Assembly: GCF_014643835.1 (NCBI RefSeq)
Contig: NZ_BMKD01000002.1
Location: 248,001-312,000 of the forward strand
Reading direction: 5' to 3'
Source: Mucilaginibacter rubeus
GTDB lineage: Bacteria > Bacteroidota > Bacteroidia > Sphingobacteriales > Sphingobacteriaceae
DNA length: 64,000 nt
Below are positions 10,901-17,851 of this stretch, in pieces. Both the position numbers and the translations under genes were made by a program. Below the pieces are notes generated by a model. It had not been told where the DNA came from and did no database searches. It was given only the letters and a program-made list of their open reading frames with translations. Positions within the stretch are counted from its first letter, which is position 1. Every line of letters starts with the position of its first letter.

Positions 10901-11505
10901 TAGCCAACAAATGAAAAAACAAGTGTTGCGTTCCCATCCGGAACCTCTATGTTGAATTTACCACTGGCGTCGGATATTGTGATGGCTTGACTTCCCTTTA
11001 CTGAAATAGTCACGCCGGCCAGCGGTATATTTTTGTTATCAAATACCTGCCCGCTTATCTTAACCGGGCTTACATTTAAGCTGGTAACTACATTATCAGC
11101 AGCCTTTTCAATTTGCTGAAGAACAATGTTGTTATTAACCTTTTTATAAGTTAAGGACCGATTTTTAAGGCATTCCTTTAAAGCCTCGTCTATTGAGGCA
11201 TCTTTCAGATGAATGGTTACACTTTTATTCTGTACATCTTTTGAATCATAAAAAAACACATATCCTGTTTGTTTATTTATCCGGTTAAGTACTTTTTTCA
11301 GTGAGGAATTTGTTTCATCCAGGTTAATTTTTTGACTATACACTTTTGCGCTACATTCAAGAAGGGCAACTAACATGACCAAGGTAGTCAATTTCATAAC
11401 TAATAACATTTTGCGCGGCCACGGACAACGCATGGCCATTAAAAAAGCATTTAATTTCATACTTTTGCTGAGTTGGGTTAACAGATAGTTAGAGACACTA
11501 AACAT
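7972..11505 (-). CDS. SusC/RagA-family TonB-dependent transporter with STN domain
   Basis: A 1177-residue outer-membrane importer. After the signal region comes an STN domain (about 60-125, the module that signals to FecR), a carboxypeptidase-regulatory-like beta domain (about 150-225), the motif VVVAYGTQKKENLTGAI marking the SusC/RagA plug start, and a large beta-barrel ending in an aromatic-rich strand. It imports oligosaccharide captured by SusD using TonB energy. The STN domain shows it also senses substrate and talks to the FecR encoded just upstream. The ATG at 11505 gives an unusually long N-terminus of about 55 residues before the signal cleavage; internal ATGs (for example MKLNAF, 15 codons later) are alternatives. 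Confidence 0.95.
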   Translation of the reverse strand: MFSVSNYLLTQLSKSMKLNAFLMAMRCPWPRKMLLVMKLTTLVMLVALLECSAKVYSQKINLDETNSSLKKVLNRINKQTGYVFFYDSKDVQNKSVTIHLKDASIDEALKECLKNRSLTYKKVNNNIVLQQIEKAADNVVTSLNVSPVKISGQVFDNKNIPLAGVTISVKGSQAITISDASGKFNIEVPDGNATLVFSFVGYMKKELQVTPGTPMLVKMEADVSGLSEIVVVAYGTQKKENLTGAIGVIKSSALENRPTSSPANLLQGLSPGVTVTTQGSYPGASANIKIRESSTWQGGTDPLYVIDGFVRDATTFATINPADIDNISILKDAASTAIYGIRGGNGVVLITTKHGVANKTFISYNASYTMNNREITPRRMNAFDAYTFANEAFAQKGLPANDPSYYTPDELDYFKTHSYDWLKDTWRNPWNTSHNLAVSGGSQAARYYISAGYFQQEGATSNSFRKYNLTAKVDGQISERWSYNLNIQSEWNNGSRPFWAYDYGDFNLSNMYNRLLMVNPGRPSFINGLPVGNFDNTNTANLAKGNGGYTKPSGNNITPVFQLKYDIPGITGLSAKGTFAYNTTNNYTKAWRNAPYIYYFQTGGDHNHIVTDKLDLTRSGGYQILDQAQISGIGAPTELQESYSQSSNYQLDLMLNYDRSFGLHNISAFAGYEQSAYRGHYSTIWDDNYSNPNYQQINGGSTNSTDWYIRGDQNQPTGFASYFGRVDYNYASKYLLGFTMRADGSYIFPSNKRWGYFPAVSAGWNIANENFFANYTKVLDVLKLRFSYGITGTDNTAPWQWQQTYNFNANSGIYIGSGLPPSTTLGSTINPNITWEKNHNYNLGLDFGMPKRILTGTVDLWYKKTTDILGARVASVPSTVGASLPAVNYGIASARGIELSLSHERHINDFFYRVSGNWSYSANKYLKVDQAASVRGYQNLIGQPINGVIWGYVSDGIIRTQQDVDNILKANGPNFTIFGSKPQPGMLMYKDIRGPLGTDSPDGKIDGNDQQIISKNGVPRVNYGFNFTFGWKGLNLTAVFAGLGRYDIMPTDVYYRRPLPGNDNLTIWKNAWTPQTASSATMPSPIMTDWQGTSNSEVSSTFWLKNGAFLRLKSLIVDYSLPASLLAKIKVKAVKVYFSGENLYQWNHVSDWDPELGGDFRMYPVLRGFTCGLNVTL

Positions 11506-11508
11506 ATT

Positions 11509-11521
11509 CCCGTTTTGCGGG
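11509..11521 (-). promoter_or_regulatory. Small hairpin just before the susC start codon
   Basis: CCCG and CGGG arms enclose a 5-nt loop; the stem ends 3 nt before the susC ATG. It could hinder ribosome loading. It stands next to the larger hairpin at 11525-11586. Confidence 0.35.
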
Positions 11522-11524
11522 GAG

Positions 11525-11586
11525 GGTTAACTCAATATTTAACCGCATTCCGATTGCCCTCGGGATGCGTTTTTTTTGAGTTAACC
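11525..11586 (-). promoter_or_regulatory. Long inverted repeat in the susC leader
   Basis: Perfect 11-bp outer arms (GGTTAACTCAA at 11525-11535, TTGAGTTAACC at 11576-11586) enclose an inner 8-bp stem (11544-11551 with 11562-11569, one G-U pair). The inner stem contains most of the 13-nt motif shared with the leader at 5986-5998. It lies between the fecR stop and the susC ATG and could be a terminator for fecR, an attenuator for susC, or both. There is no T-run after it on the minus strand, which argues against a simple terminator. Confidence 0.55.
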
Positions 11587-11682
11587 TTGTGGGGATGGGC
11601 CTAAATTTTGAAGGCCGGATGTGTATTTATTTTTCCATATGGTTCTCGTCTTTTTAGGTGAATAATTGGTTAATTACAGGTG

Positions 11683-12810
11683 TTAATTCATTACAATAAT
11701 TGTTTTCCCATCTATTTTGTAATGTATTTGCTTAAAACTCAGAATATCCAGTATTTGTGAAAGATTGACGTTCCTGGAAATTTCGCCCGAAAACCGCCGT
11801 GATGGTAATTGCCCTTCATATTTGATCTCCACACCATACCAGCGCGAAAGCTGCCGCATTACTTCCTGAATATTATTGTCTTCAAAAAAGAAAAATCCGT
11901 TTTTCCAGGCCACCACTTCATCCGCATCTACATTCATAACATCGATCAGGCCGTGGTCAAACCTTGCCTGCTGGCCCGGTTTAATGATATTACTCACTTT
12001 CCCGGCCGATACTTTTACACTGCCTTCGAGCAGGGTAGTTTTAACAGCCTGCTCATCATTGTAAGCATTGATGTTGAAATGGGTTCCTAATACTTCTACG
12101 GTTTGCCCGTTTGAAATAACTTTGAACGGCTTTTTGGCATTGTGTGCAACTTCAAAATAGGCTTCGCCGGTAAGTTCTACCCTACGTTCGTTACCATTAA
12201 AAACTACCGGGTATTTTATTGATGACGATGCGTTTAACCATACTTTAGTACCATCGGCCAAAATAAATTGATACTGCCCGCCTTGCGGCGTAGTGGCGGT
12301 GTTATATATAATGTTCTTTGACGGATGGAAGTCCACAACAACATCCCTATAACTAATTTGGCCGTCGGCGGCTTTTTTTATAACGATGTTACCCTGACGT
12401 GCGAGTTTTCCAATCTTTGCACCATTTAATACAATAGTGCTTCCATCGCCTAATGTTAATATGGCTTTGTTTCCGCCCGGGGCCACATCCTGTTTTTGAG
12501 ACTTAACTACAGCTATTTGCCGGCGGGAATTATTATTAATGCTAAAAAAGTATCCCCCTACAGCCATAAAAAAAAGTATTGAAGCAGCTATTGCCCAAGG
12601 CGATAATCGCATCCTGTTTGTCCTTCCCTGTATTTCATTCAGCAGATTATCAAGGCTCTCTTTCTGATCTTCTTCCAATTGCTCCTGCGACAAATAAGGA
12701 TCGCCGTGCTTGTATTTTAAATACCAGCTTTCAACCAAAGCGTTCTCTGCCGGAGTAGTCATGCCGCTGTTATACCGTTCTATTAAATCTTCGATGTCTT
12801 GTGGTTGCAT
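11683..12810 (-). CDS. FecR-family anti-sigma factor
   Basis: An inner-membrane anti-sigma regulator of 375 residues from the ATG at 12810. That start gives MQPQDIEDLIERY, which matches where this family begins; an upstream in-frame ATG at 12831 adds seven residues. The N-terminal cytoplasmic part (1-75) binds sigma, one membrane segment follows (about 76-95, AIAASILFFMAVGG), then the periplasmic FecR domain (about 165-265, with LADGTKVWLNASS and LTGEAYFEV) and a C-terminal STN-like partner domain (about 305-375). It should receive the signal from the SusC STN domain and release the ECF sigma factor. The sigma gene is divergent, not in the same operon as is more usual. Confidence 0.93.
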   Translation of the reverse strand: MQPQDIEDLIERYNSGMTTPAENALVESWYLKYKHGDPYLSQEQLEEDQKESLDNLLNEIQGRTNRMRLSPWAIAASILFFMAVGGYFFSINNNSRRQIAVVKSQKQDVAPGGNKAILTLGDGSTIVLNGAKIGKLARQGNIVIKKAADGQISYRDVVVDFHPSKNIIYNTATTPQGGQYQFILADGTKVWLNASSSIKYPVVFNGNERRVELTGEAYFEVAHNAKKPFKVISNGQTVEVLGTHFNINAYNDEQAVKTTLLEGSVKVSAGKVSNIIKPGQQARFDHGLIDVMNVDADEVVAWKNGFFFFEDNNIQEVMRQLSRWYGVEIKYEGQLPSRRFSGEISRNVNLSQILDILSFKQIHYKIDGKTIIVMN

Positions 12811-13050
12811 AATCGTTAAAGGATATATCATCCTTATTACCCCATATACAACTACTACCGGGGGGAGGGAGTAGATGAAAATAAAAAAATTGAAAATAAT
12901 TTACCAGATCATAGATTGGGGGAAGGTATCACCTGCTATTATTGTAAGAAAGCTTATTGAACACCTGGCTTATATTCAGCTATTTCAAGTCGCCGGATCA
13001 AGATCGTTAATGCTTTCAGATATAAGAATTTATCACAAATAAGTTCAACG

Positions 13051-13060
13051 CAAACGTTTG
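13051..13060. promoter_or_regulatory. Palindromic operator-like site CAAACGTTTG
   Basis: A perfect 10-bp palindrome within cgCAAACGTTTGtt in the 627-bp space between fecR and the sigma gene. The central ACGT resembles operators of LacI-family regulators. No such regulator is encoded here. Apart from this site and the one at 13263-13276, I see no gene in 12811-13437; the two short reading frames there lack protein-like composition. Confidence 0.4.
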
Positions 13061-13262
13061 TTTATCGCAACAAGGCTCATAAATATGTTTTTTGAATTTT
13101 ATAACAGCGAAGTGTTGGTATCGAAAGCCTGTATTAATTACCCCGGCGGTAAAATCTTTACCAATCAGTTAAAAATAGCGTTCTTAATCAGCGGGTTAAA
13201 GCGATATAGTGCTTGCATTGAGGACAAGAACCTTTTTGTTAAAGCTGATTCTTCTAAATTAA

Positions 13263-13276
13263 CGCAAACGGTTGCG
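13263..13276. promoter_or_regulatory. Second palindromic operator-like site
   Basis: CGCAAACGGTTGCG has perfect 5-bp outer arms (CGCAA/TTGCG) and shares CGCAAACG with the site near 13051. It lies about 160 bp upstream of the sigma-factor ATG. The two sites may bind the same dimeric regulator. Confidence 0.4.
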
Positions 13277-13437
13277 TAGAACTTTAGCGCTTAAAATCAC
13301 TCGAGTCCTCTTAATTTGTAACAACAGTTATACGATAGATAAACAGGGGGCCCGTTTGAGGCGATTCGTTTATCCCGGACCTCAATGGTCAGCAATCAAT
13401 AAATATCGCTTGCAAATTATAATCAATGTAAACTTTA

Positions 13438-14007
13438 ATGGCTTTGTACGGTAAATATAGTGACGACGATTTGATAACGCTGTTAAGGCAAGATGACATA
13501 TCTGCTTTTACGGCGATTCATTCGCGCTATTACGGAGCGTTATATCAGCATGCGTATAAAAGATTGCCGGACAGAGATACCGTTAAAGATCTTTTACAGG
13601 AGCTTTTTATCCATTTATGGGACCAAAGAACATCAATTGATATTAAAGGTAGTTTGCAGGCTTATTTATGTACCGCTGTACGGAACAAGGTTTTAAATGT
13701 TTTTAAGCACGAGAAAGTAAAAGCCAACTACATCACTTCGTTAATTAACTTTGAGGAAACCTGCGAATCTACAACGGATGAAAATTTAAGAAATAAAGAA
13801 CTTATTGCCCTGATTAAGGCCGAAGTAAGCTCTTTACCCCCAAAAATGAAACTGATATTTGAGTTAAGCAGGGATTCAAACCTGTCGCACAACGAAATTG
13901 CCGAAATATTGGAGATAAGCCCCTTAACTGTTAGAAAGCAGGTAAATAATTCTTTAAAAATACTGAGGGCAAAATTAGCGTCGCATCTGCTAACCCTGTT
14001 TTTATAA
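13438..14007 (+). CDS. ECF-type RNA polymerase sigma factor
   Basis: A 189-residue sigma-70 family factor of the ECF type. Region 2 lies at about 22-90 (with FTAIHSRYYGALYQHAYK and DLLQELFIHLW) and region 4 at about 120-175 (LPPKMKLIFEL then the helix-turn-helix LSHNEIAEILEISPLTVRKQV). There is no region 3, as expected. It is transcribed away from fecR, its likely anti-sigma factor, and probably drives the susC operon and perhaps itself. The ATG at 13438 gives the expected family start. Confidence 0.93.
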   Translation: MALYGKYSDDDLITLLRQDDISAFTAIHSRYYGALYQHAYKRLPDRDTVKDLLQELFIHLWDQRTSIDIKGSLQAYLCTAVRNKVLNVFKHEKVKANYITSLINFEETCESTTDENLRNKELIALIKAEVSSLPPKMKLIFELSRDSNLSHNEIAEILEISPLTVRKQVNNSLKILRAKLASHLLTLFL

Positions 14008-14108
14008 CCAGGTTTTAATACTTACGTGGTGTATTTTGATATGCGATAATACCATCCTAACAGATTCAAAAAAATTTATGCTGTTTTAAAATGTTCCCGG
14101 TTTTGATT

Positions 14109-14128
14109 CGTCTTCATTATTAAAGACG
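14109..14128 (+). other. Small hairpin upstream of the 19-codon ORF
   Basis: CGTCTT and AAGACG pair around an 8-nt loop. No T-run follows, so it is not an obvious terminator of the sigma gene. Confidence 0.3.
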
Positions 14129-14154
14129 GTTAAAATCATCAAATAAACAATAAC

Positions 14155-14214
14155 ATGAAAAAGCATATCATATCAACAGCACATAGTCATTTGTGGGAGG
14201 GCATAGACGACTAA
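14155..14214 (+). CDS. Possible 19-residue peptide
   Basis: An ATG preceded by an A-rich stretch opens a 19-codon frame, MKKHIISTAHSHLWEGIDD, ending in TAA. It lies between the sigma gene and rpiA. The start context (AATAAACAATAAC before ATG) resembles real starts in this window, but the ORF is too short for coding statistics and no family is recognised. It could be a leader peptide or chance. Confidence 0.2.
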   Translation: MKKHIISTAHSHLWEGIDD

Positions 14215-14264
14215 AAGAGTAAATTAACAAAGGTTATTAGCGGCGGGTGCTGTATCTTAGCGCC

Positions 14265-14954
14265 ATGACGGATTATAAACTGGAAGCAGCTAAAGCCGCT
14301 TTAACCTTGATTACCCCCAATCAGACTATTGGTTTGGGAGCCGGGAGCACCATAGCTCATTTGGTTAATATGTTAGCCCAGGATCGTAAGCTTGCGGCTT
14401 CCTTAATGTTTACCTCATCATCATTCAAAACAACCCAGTTGTTAAGCAAACATGAGTTGCGCATTCAGTCGCCTGCGTTGCTTAATAACCTCGATATCTA
14501 TTTTGATGGCTGCGACCAGTTTGACAGCGAACTAAACGCACTGAAAAGTGGCGGCGGCATCCATACTACCGAAAAGATCCTTGCCTCAATGGCGCATGAA
14601 TTTATTTTGCTGGGCGATGAGGGAAAATTCTCAGCCCAACTTAACGCTACATATCCGCTGGTTATAGAGATATTACCCCAGGCCTTACAAATTGTACTGG
14701 CAAAACTGGCAATCCTATTTCCCCAGGCTACACTTACCCAGCGTATGAGCACGCAAAAAGATGGGGCTTTGATATCAGATAATGGTAATATGCTGATCGA
14801 TATACAATTTACTGAACTGCCCGAACCCGTTAAATTAAATACCCTGGTTAAAATGATACCGGGTGTTGTTGAACACTCTTTATTTTACCAAATGGCCGGC
14901 AGGGCAATTATTGCAGGCGAAAATAGTATCCGGACCATAAGGCCTCAACGGTAA
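14265..14954 (+). CDS. rpiA: Ribose-5-phosphate isomerase A (divergent)
   Basis: A 229-residue enzyme interconverting ribose-5-phosphate and ribulose-5-phosphate in the pentose phosphate pathway. The phosphate-binding GLGAGSTIAHLV is at the N-terminus. The active-site segment reads DGCDQFD where most RpiA have DGADE, followed by LKSGGGIHTTEKI. By alignment from memory with E. coli RpiA, the catalytic Asp81, Asp84, Lys94 and Glu103 equivalents are kept while the residue after the second Asp is Gln instead of Glu. The ATG at 14265 is chosen over the GTG at 14247, because TATCTTAG (one base off the -7 consensus) ends 4 nt before it. Monocistronic; a convergent TetR gene follows. Confidence 0.85.
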   Translation: MTDYKLEAAKAALTLITPNQTIGLGAGSTIAHLVNMLAQDRKLAASLMFTSSSFKTTQLLSKHELRIQSPALLNNLDIYFDGCDQFDSELNALKSGGGIHTTEKILASMAHEFILLGDEGKFSAQLNATYPLVIEILPQALQIVLAKLAILFPQATLTQRMSTQKDGALISDNGNMLIDIQFTELPEPVKLNTLVKMIPGVVEHSLFYQMAGRAIIAGENSIRTIRPQR

Positions 14955-14957
14955 CTA

Positions 14958-15554
14958 TCAGTCGGCATTATTTAAAACGGCGATACCTTTTAACGTACAA
15001 ACGCCATAGTTAAGATGGTTTAAAAGCTGCAGCTGGACATCCCATAAATTAAATTCGGCATGAGGATATACGGAGGCGTTAAAACCAAGTTCAATCTGGT
15101 TAACCCGCATAATGGCAATTATTCTGGTATCAATTTCGGAACGGACATACCCTTGATCGATACCCTTTTTTAAAAGCTTCCCGATAATATTTACCATGAA
15201 GCCTGTTTTAAATTTCAGGTATAACATCCAGCCTTCATGATGGTACTTTTGCAGATCGAACAAAACAGCGGGATTTACCCTCGAAAAGATCTCGCCTGTA
15301 CATTTGGTGAGCTCAACCATCTCATCCATCATATTACCGGTGTCACTAATAATTGAGCAAAGCATTGCCTCATCATCGGCCAGCCGCTTTTTTACAAGGG
15401 CGGTAACAAGCTCGTTTTTGTCCCTGAAATGCTGGTAAATTGTTTTTTTGGAGATCCCCAAATGCCGGGCAATATCATCCATAGTAACGCTTTTTATTCC
15501 CGCTTCAAGAAAAAGCGCTTCGCTCCCGTTTAAAACCCGCTCCTTATCAATCAT
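14958..15554 (-). CDS. TetR-family transcriptional regulator
   Basis: A 198-residue repressor. The N-terminal helix-turn-helix is clear (VTMDDIARHLGISKKTIYQHFRDKNEL at about 23-50); the C-terminal ligand-binding helices are not assignable. It starts 3 bp after the stop of the next TetR gene, so the two are co-transcribed. Both follow the efflux operon on the same strand but are separated from it by a terminator at 16344-16379. Control of that pump is plausible but not shown. Confidence 0.88.
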   Translation of the reverse strand: MIDKERVLNGSEALFLEAGIKSVTMDDIARHLGISKKTIYQHFRDKNELVTALVKKRLADDEAMLCSIISDTGNMMDEMVELTKCTGEIFSRVNPAVLFDLQKYHHEGWMLYLKFKTGFMVNIIGKLLKKGIDQGYVRSEIDTRIIAIMRVNQIELGFNASVYPHAEFNLWDVQLQLLNHLNYGVCTLKGIAVLNNAD

Positions 15555-15557
15555 AGC

Positions 15558-16157
15558 TTAGGTAGTTATCAACGCGGTGATCCCTCTTATAGCGCCGATC
15601 AGGATCTCCTGGTTCATTTTTTCATCCCGTGTGAGCTGGATCATGTTAATGGCTATCAACCCGTGAATTACGGCCCAGTAGGTGTAATATCTTTTTTGAA
15701 CCTCTTCGTCACTTACTTCGCGGGGCGCGTATAGCGTACGGATCACTTCAGAAACCATCTCCGGAAAAACCAATGCTTCCGCTATCCGGTTTTCTACCGG
15801 GCTGCAACCTGTACCAACGGCAAACATCAACTGGTAAAGCTCCTTATAGGCAATCGCAAAGTTCCAGTAAGCCAACCACATAGCCTCCATCTGTTCAATG
15901 GCGTCTGTATGTGCCTCTTTTGCCAACTTCACCATAGCTGCCAGTTTCAGGTGTCCCTTGCGGGCAAGCTCGGTGTACAAAGCTTCCTTGCTTTCAAAAT
16001 ATTCGTAAATAGCGGGAGCCGTGTACTCGATATGCTCGGCAAGTTTCCGCATACTTAACGCATCACATCCCTCACACTTGATCATATCCAACGCAGCGTC
16101 CAGTATCTTTCGGCGGGTATCATCCTTTTGCCGCAATATCCGTTCTTTACTTCCCAT
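15558..16157 (-). CDS. TetR-family transcriptional regulator with WHG-type C-terminus
   Basis: A 199-residue regulator. The DNA-binding domain occupies about 10-60 (LSMRKLAEHIEYTAPAIYEYFESKEALY). The C-terminal half contains WAVIHGL near residue 170, the pattern of the WHG subgroup of TetR ligand domains. First gene of a two-TetR operon. The AT-rich 250-bp upstream space would hold its promoter. Confidence 0.88.
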   Translation of the reverse strand: MGSKERILRQKDDTRRKILDAALDMIKCEGCDALSMRKLAEHIEYTAPAIYEYFESKEALYTELARKGHLKLAAMVKLAKEAHTDAIEQMEAMWLAYWNFAIAYKELYQLMFAVGTGCSPVENRIAEALVFPEMVSEVIRTLYAPREVSDEEVQKRYYTYWAVIHGLIAINMIQLTRDEKMNQEILIGAIRGITALITT

Positions 16158-16343
16158 GTTTTAACCTCTCAATCACAAGCAAAATTTACTTTAATTTATT
16201 CATTAATAAATAATTAACCATAATTAAATTATCAATTTGGTTTAGATGATTGTATGATAACAGGCTTTACAAAAATCAATTAGTTGACATAGATAATAAA
16301 TGTTTAAACAACTTCAAAATATGTCAAAATCACCACTGGCTAT

Positions 16344-16379
16344 AAAAAAAGCCCGGCAGCTCAATTGCAAACCGGGCTT
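16344..16379 (-). terminator. Rho-independent terminator of the first RND efflux operon
   Basis: Arms AAGCCCGG and CCGGGCTT pair around a 15-nt loop; on the minus strand the stem is followed by seven T residues. It starts 27 nt after the stop codon of the outer-membrane channel gene. Confidence 0.9.
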
Positions 16380-16405
16380 CTTGATTAACAGGGAGGTTAT
16401 TCCGT

Positions 16406-17815
16406 CTATTTCCAGCCGCCCCCTAAAGCGCGGTAAAGGTTAACTATGGCTTGCAATTCCTGCAAATGATCGTTAACACCGCTTAACTGGGCAGCAAGTA
16501 AGTTTTGTTCTGAAGTTAAAACATCGGTATAGTTAGTTGCCGAGCTGTAACGCAGCAACTCCTTGGTATAATCAACCGATTTTTCAAGCGCCTGCAACTG
16601 TTTAACCCTTGAGCCTTGTTTTTCAATGGCGTTTTGGTAGGAGAACAACGCATTGGTTACCTCCTGCCCCGCCGTGAGTAATGATTTTTGATAAGCATAA
16701 TAAGCTTCCTGTTGCTGGGCTTGCGCTGTTCTTAAACGCGCCCGGTTTTGACCTTTGTTAAAAATGGGCTGGGTAATGCCGCCAACAAAGTTGTAAAATA
16801 TGGAATGATCAAAAAAGTTCTTCAGCTGCAGGGTTGATAAACCGGCCTGCCCGGTAATGGTAAGCTGCGGATAAAAATAAGTACGTGCCAGGTTGGTGTT
16901 CTCAAACGCGCTCCTGAAGGCAAACTCAGCCTCCTGCACATCCGGGCGGTTTTTTAAGAGTTGGGATGGGATGCCCGTTTTCAGGTCGGCTACGGGTTTC
17001 TGCTCGCTTAGCGTTGTACGTTTGATAGTGCCCGGGACCCTTGCCAGTAAAATGCTTAATGCATTCTCGGCTTCGCGGATGCTTTGTTTAAGATCGGGTA
17101 TGGTAACCTCGGCGGCATAACGGTTAGCTTCGCTTTGTACAACCGCCGCGCCGTTTACAACAGCACCTTCCTTCAGGGCTTTCACGGTCTCTACATCTTT
17201 TACCCGTATAGTAAGCGTTTGCTGAGTGATAGCCAATTGCTCATCAAGCGCCAGCAGGTTATAATAAGCGTTTGCAATATCGGCTATCAGCTGGGTTTGA
17301 ACCGCTCTTTTTGCCGCGTCACTTTGCAGCAATGACGCCAGCGCCGCTCTTTTCGAACTGCTTAATTTACCCCAGATATCAGCTTCCCAACTGGTACTTA
17401 ACGCCGCCTGGTAAGTGGTTGTTTTCAGGTTGAACGAGTTGGCAAACTCCGGCGGAAAATTTAAGCTTGCTGCTGATGTTTTTGCCCTTGTAACGGTTCC
17501 GCTCCCTTCCAGGCTTGGCAAAAATGCCGCCTTGCTTTGGTTAAATGTTGCCTGGGCCTCATTAATGCGCTGTACGGCAGTTTTTAAATCGAGGTTTTCA
17601 CGTAGCCCTTCCTGGATCAGGTTTACCAGAACGGTATCAGAAAATAGCTGGCTTACCGGCATGCTGGCCATTGATGTGGTATCGCTGATAGTTGTATCGC
17701 GATATAGCTTATCGGTATTTACTACCGGCTGCTGGTATTTTTTAGTAACACATGAGGCGAATACCGCCGTTGCTGCCAGCGTGGCCAATATTTGCCGTTT
17801 ATATGAATGGATCAT
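16406..17815 (-). CDS. Outer-membrane efflux channel lipoprotein (TolC/OprM-NodT type)
   Basis: A 469-residue channel with a lipoprotein signal (VFASCVTKK, Cys22). The family repeat structure is visible: two halves with long helices, LLKNRPDVQEAEFAFRSAFENTNLARTYFYPQLTITG in the middle of the protein and GG ending the chain. It forms the trimeric exit duct for the pump encoded directly upstream. The gap to the pump gene is 36 bp, so it is the third gene of the operon. Confidence 0.94.
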   Translation of the reverse strand: MIHSYKRQILATLAATAVFASCVTKKYQQPVVNTDKLYRDTTISDTTSMASMPVSQLFSDTVLVNLIQEGLRENLDLKTAVQRINEAQATFNQSKAAFLPSLEGSGTVTRAKTSAASLNFPPEFANSFNLKTTTYQAALSTSWEADIWGKLSSSKRAALASLLQSDAAKRAVQTQLIADIANAYYNLLALDEQLAITQQTLTIRVKDVETVKALKEGAVVNGAAVVQSEANRYAAEVTIPDLKQSIREAENALSILLARVPGTIKRTTLSEQKPVADLKTGIPSQLLKNRPDVQEAEFAFRSAFENTNLARTYFYPQLTITGQAGLSTLQLKNFFDHSIFYNFVGGITQPIFNKGQNRARLRTAQAQQQEAYYAYQKSLLTAGQEVTNALFSYQNAIEKQGSRVKQLQALEKSVDYTKELLRYSSATNYTDVLTSEQNLLAAQLSGVNDHLQELQAIVNLYRALGGGWK

Positions 17816-17851
17816 TTTTTTGCTTATTTATTGTTCTTAAAAATTTTGCGG

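Noticed and set aside
13058-13454. Two short plus-strand frames between fecR and the sigma gene
   Set aside because: No recognisable protein pattern; they cover the palindromic sites and the second overlaps the start of the sigma gene.
16195-16210. Palindrome TTTATT-CATT-AATAAA before the two-TetR operon
   Set aside because: It lies in a very A/T-rich stretch where such symmetry is expected by chance.
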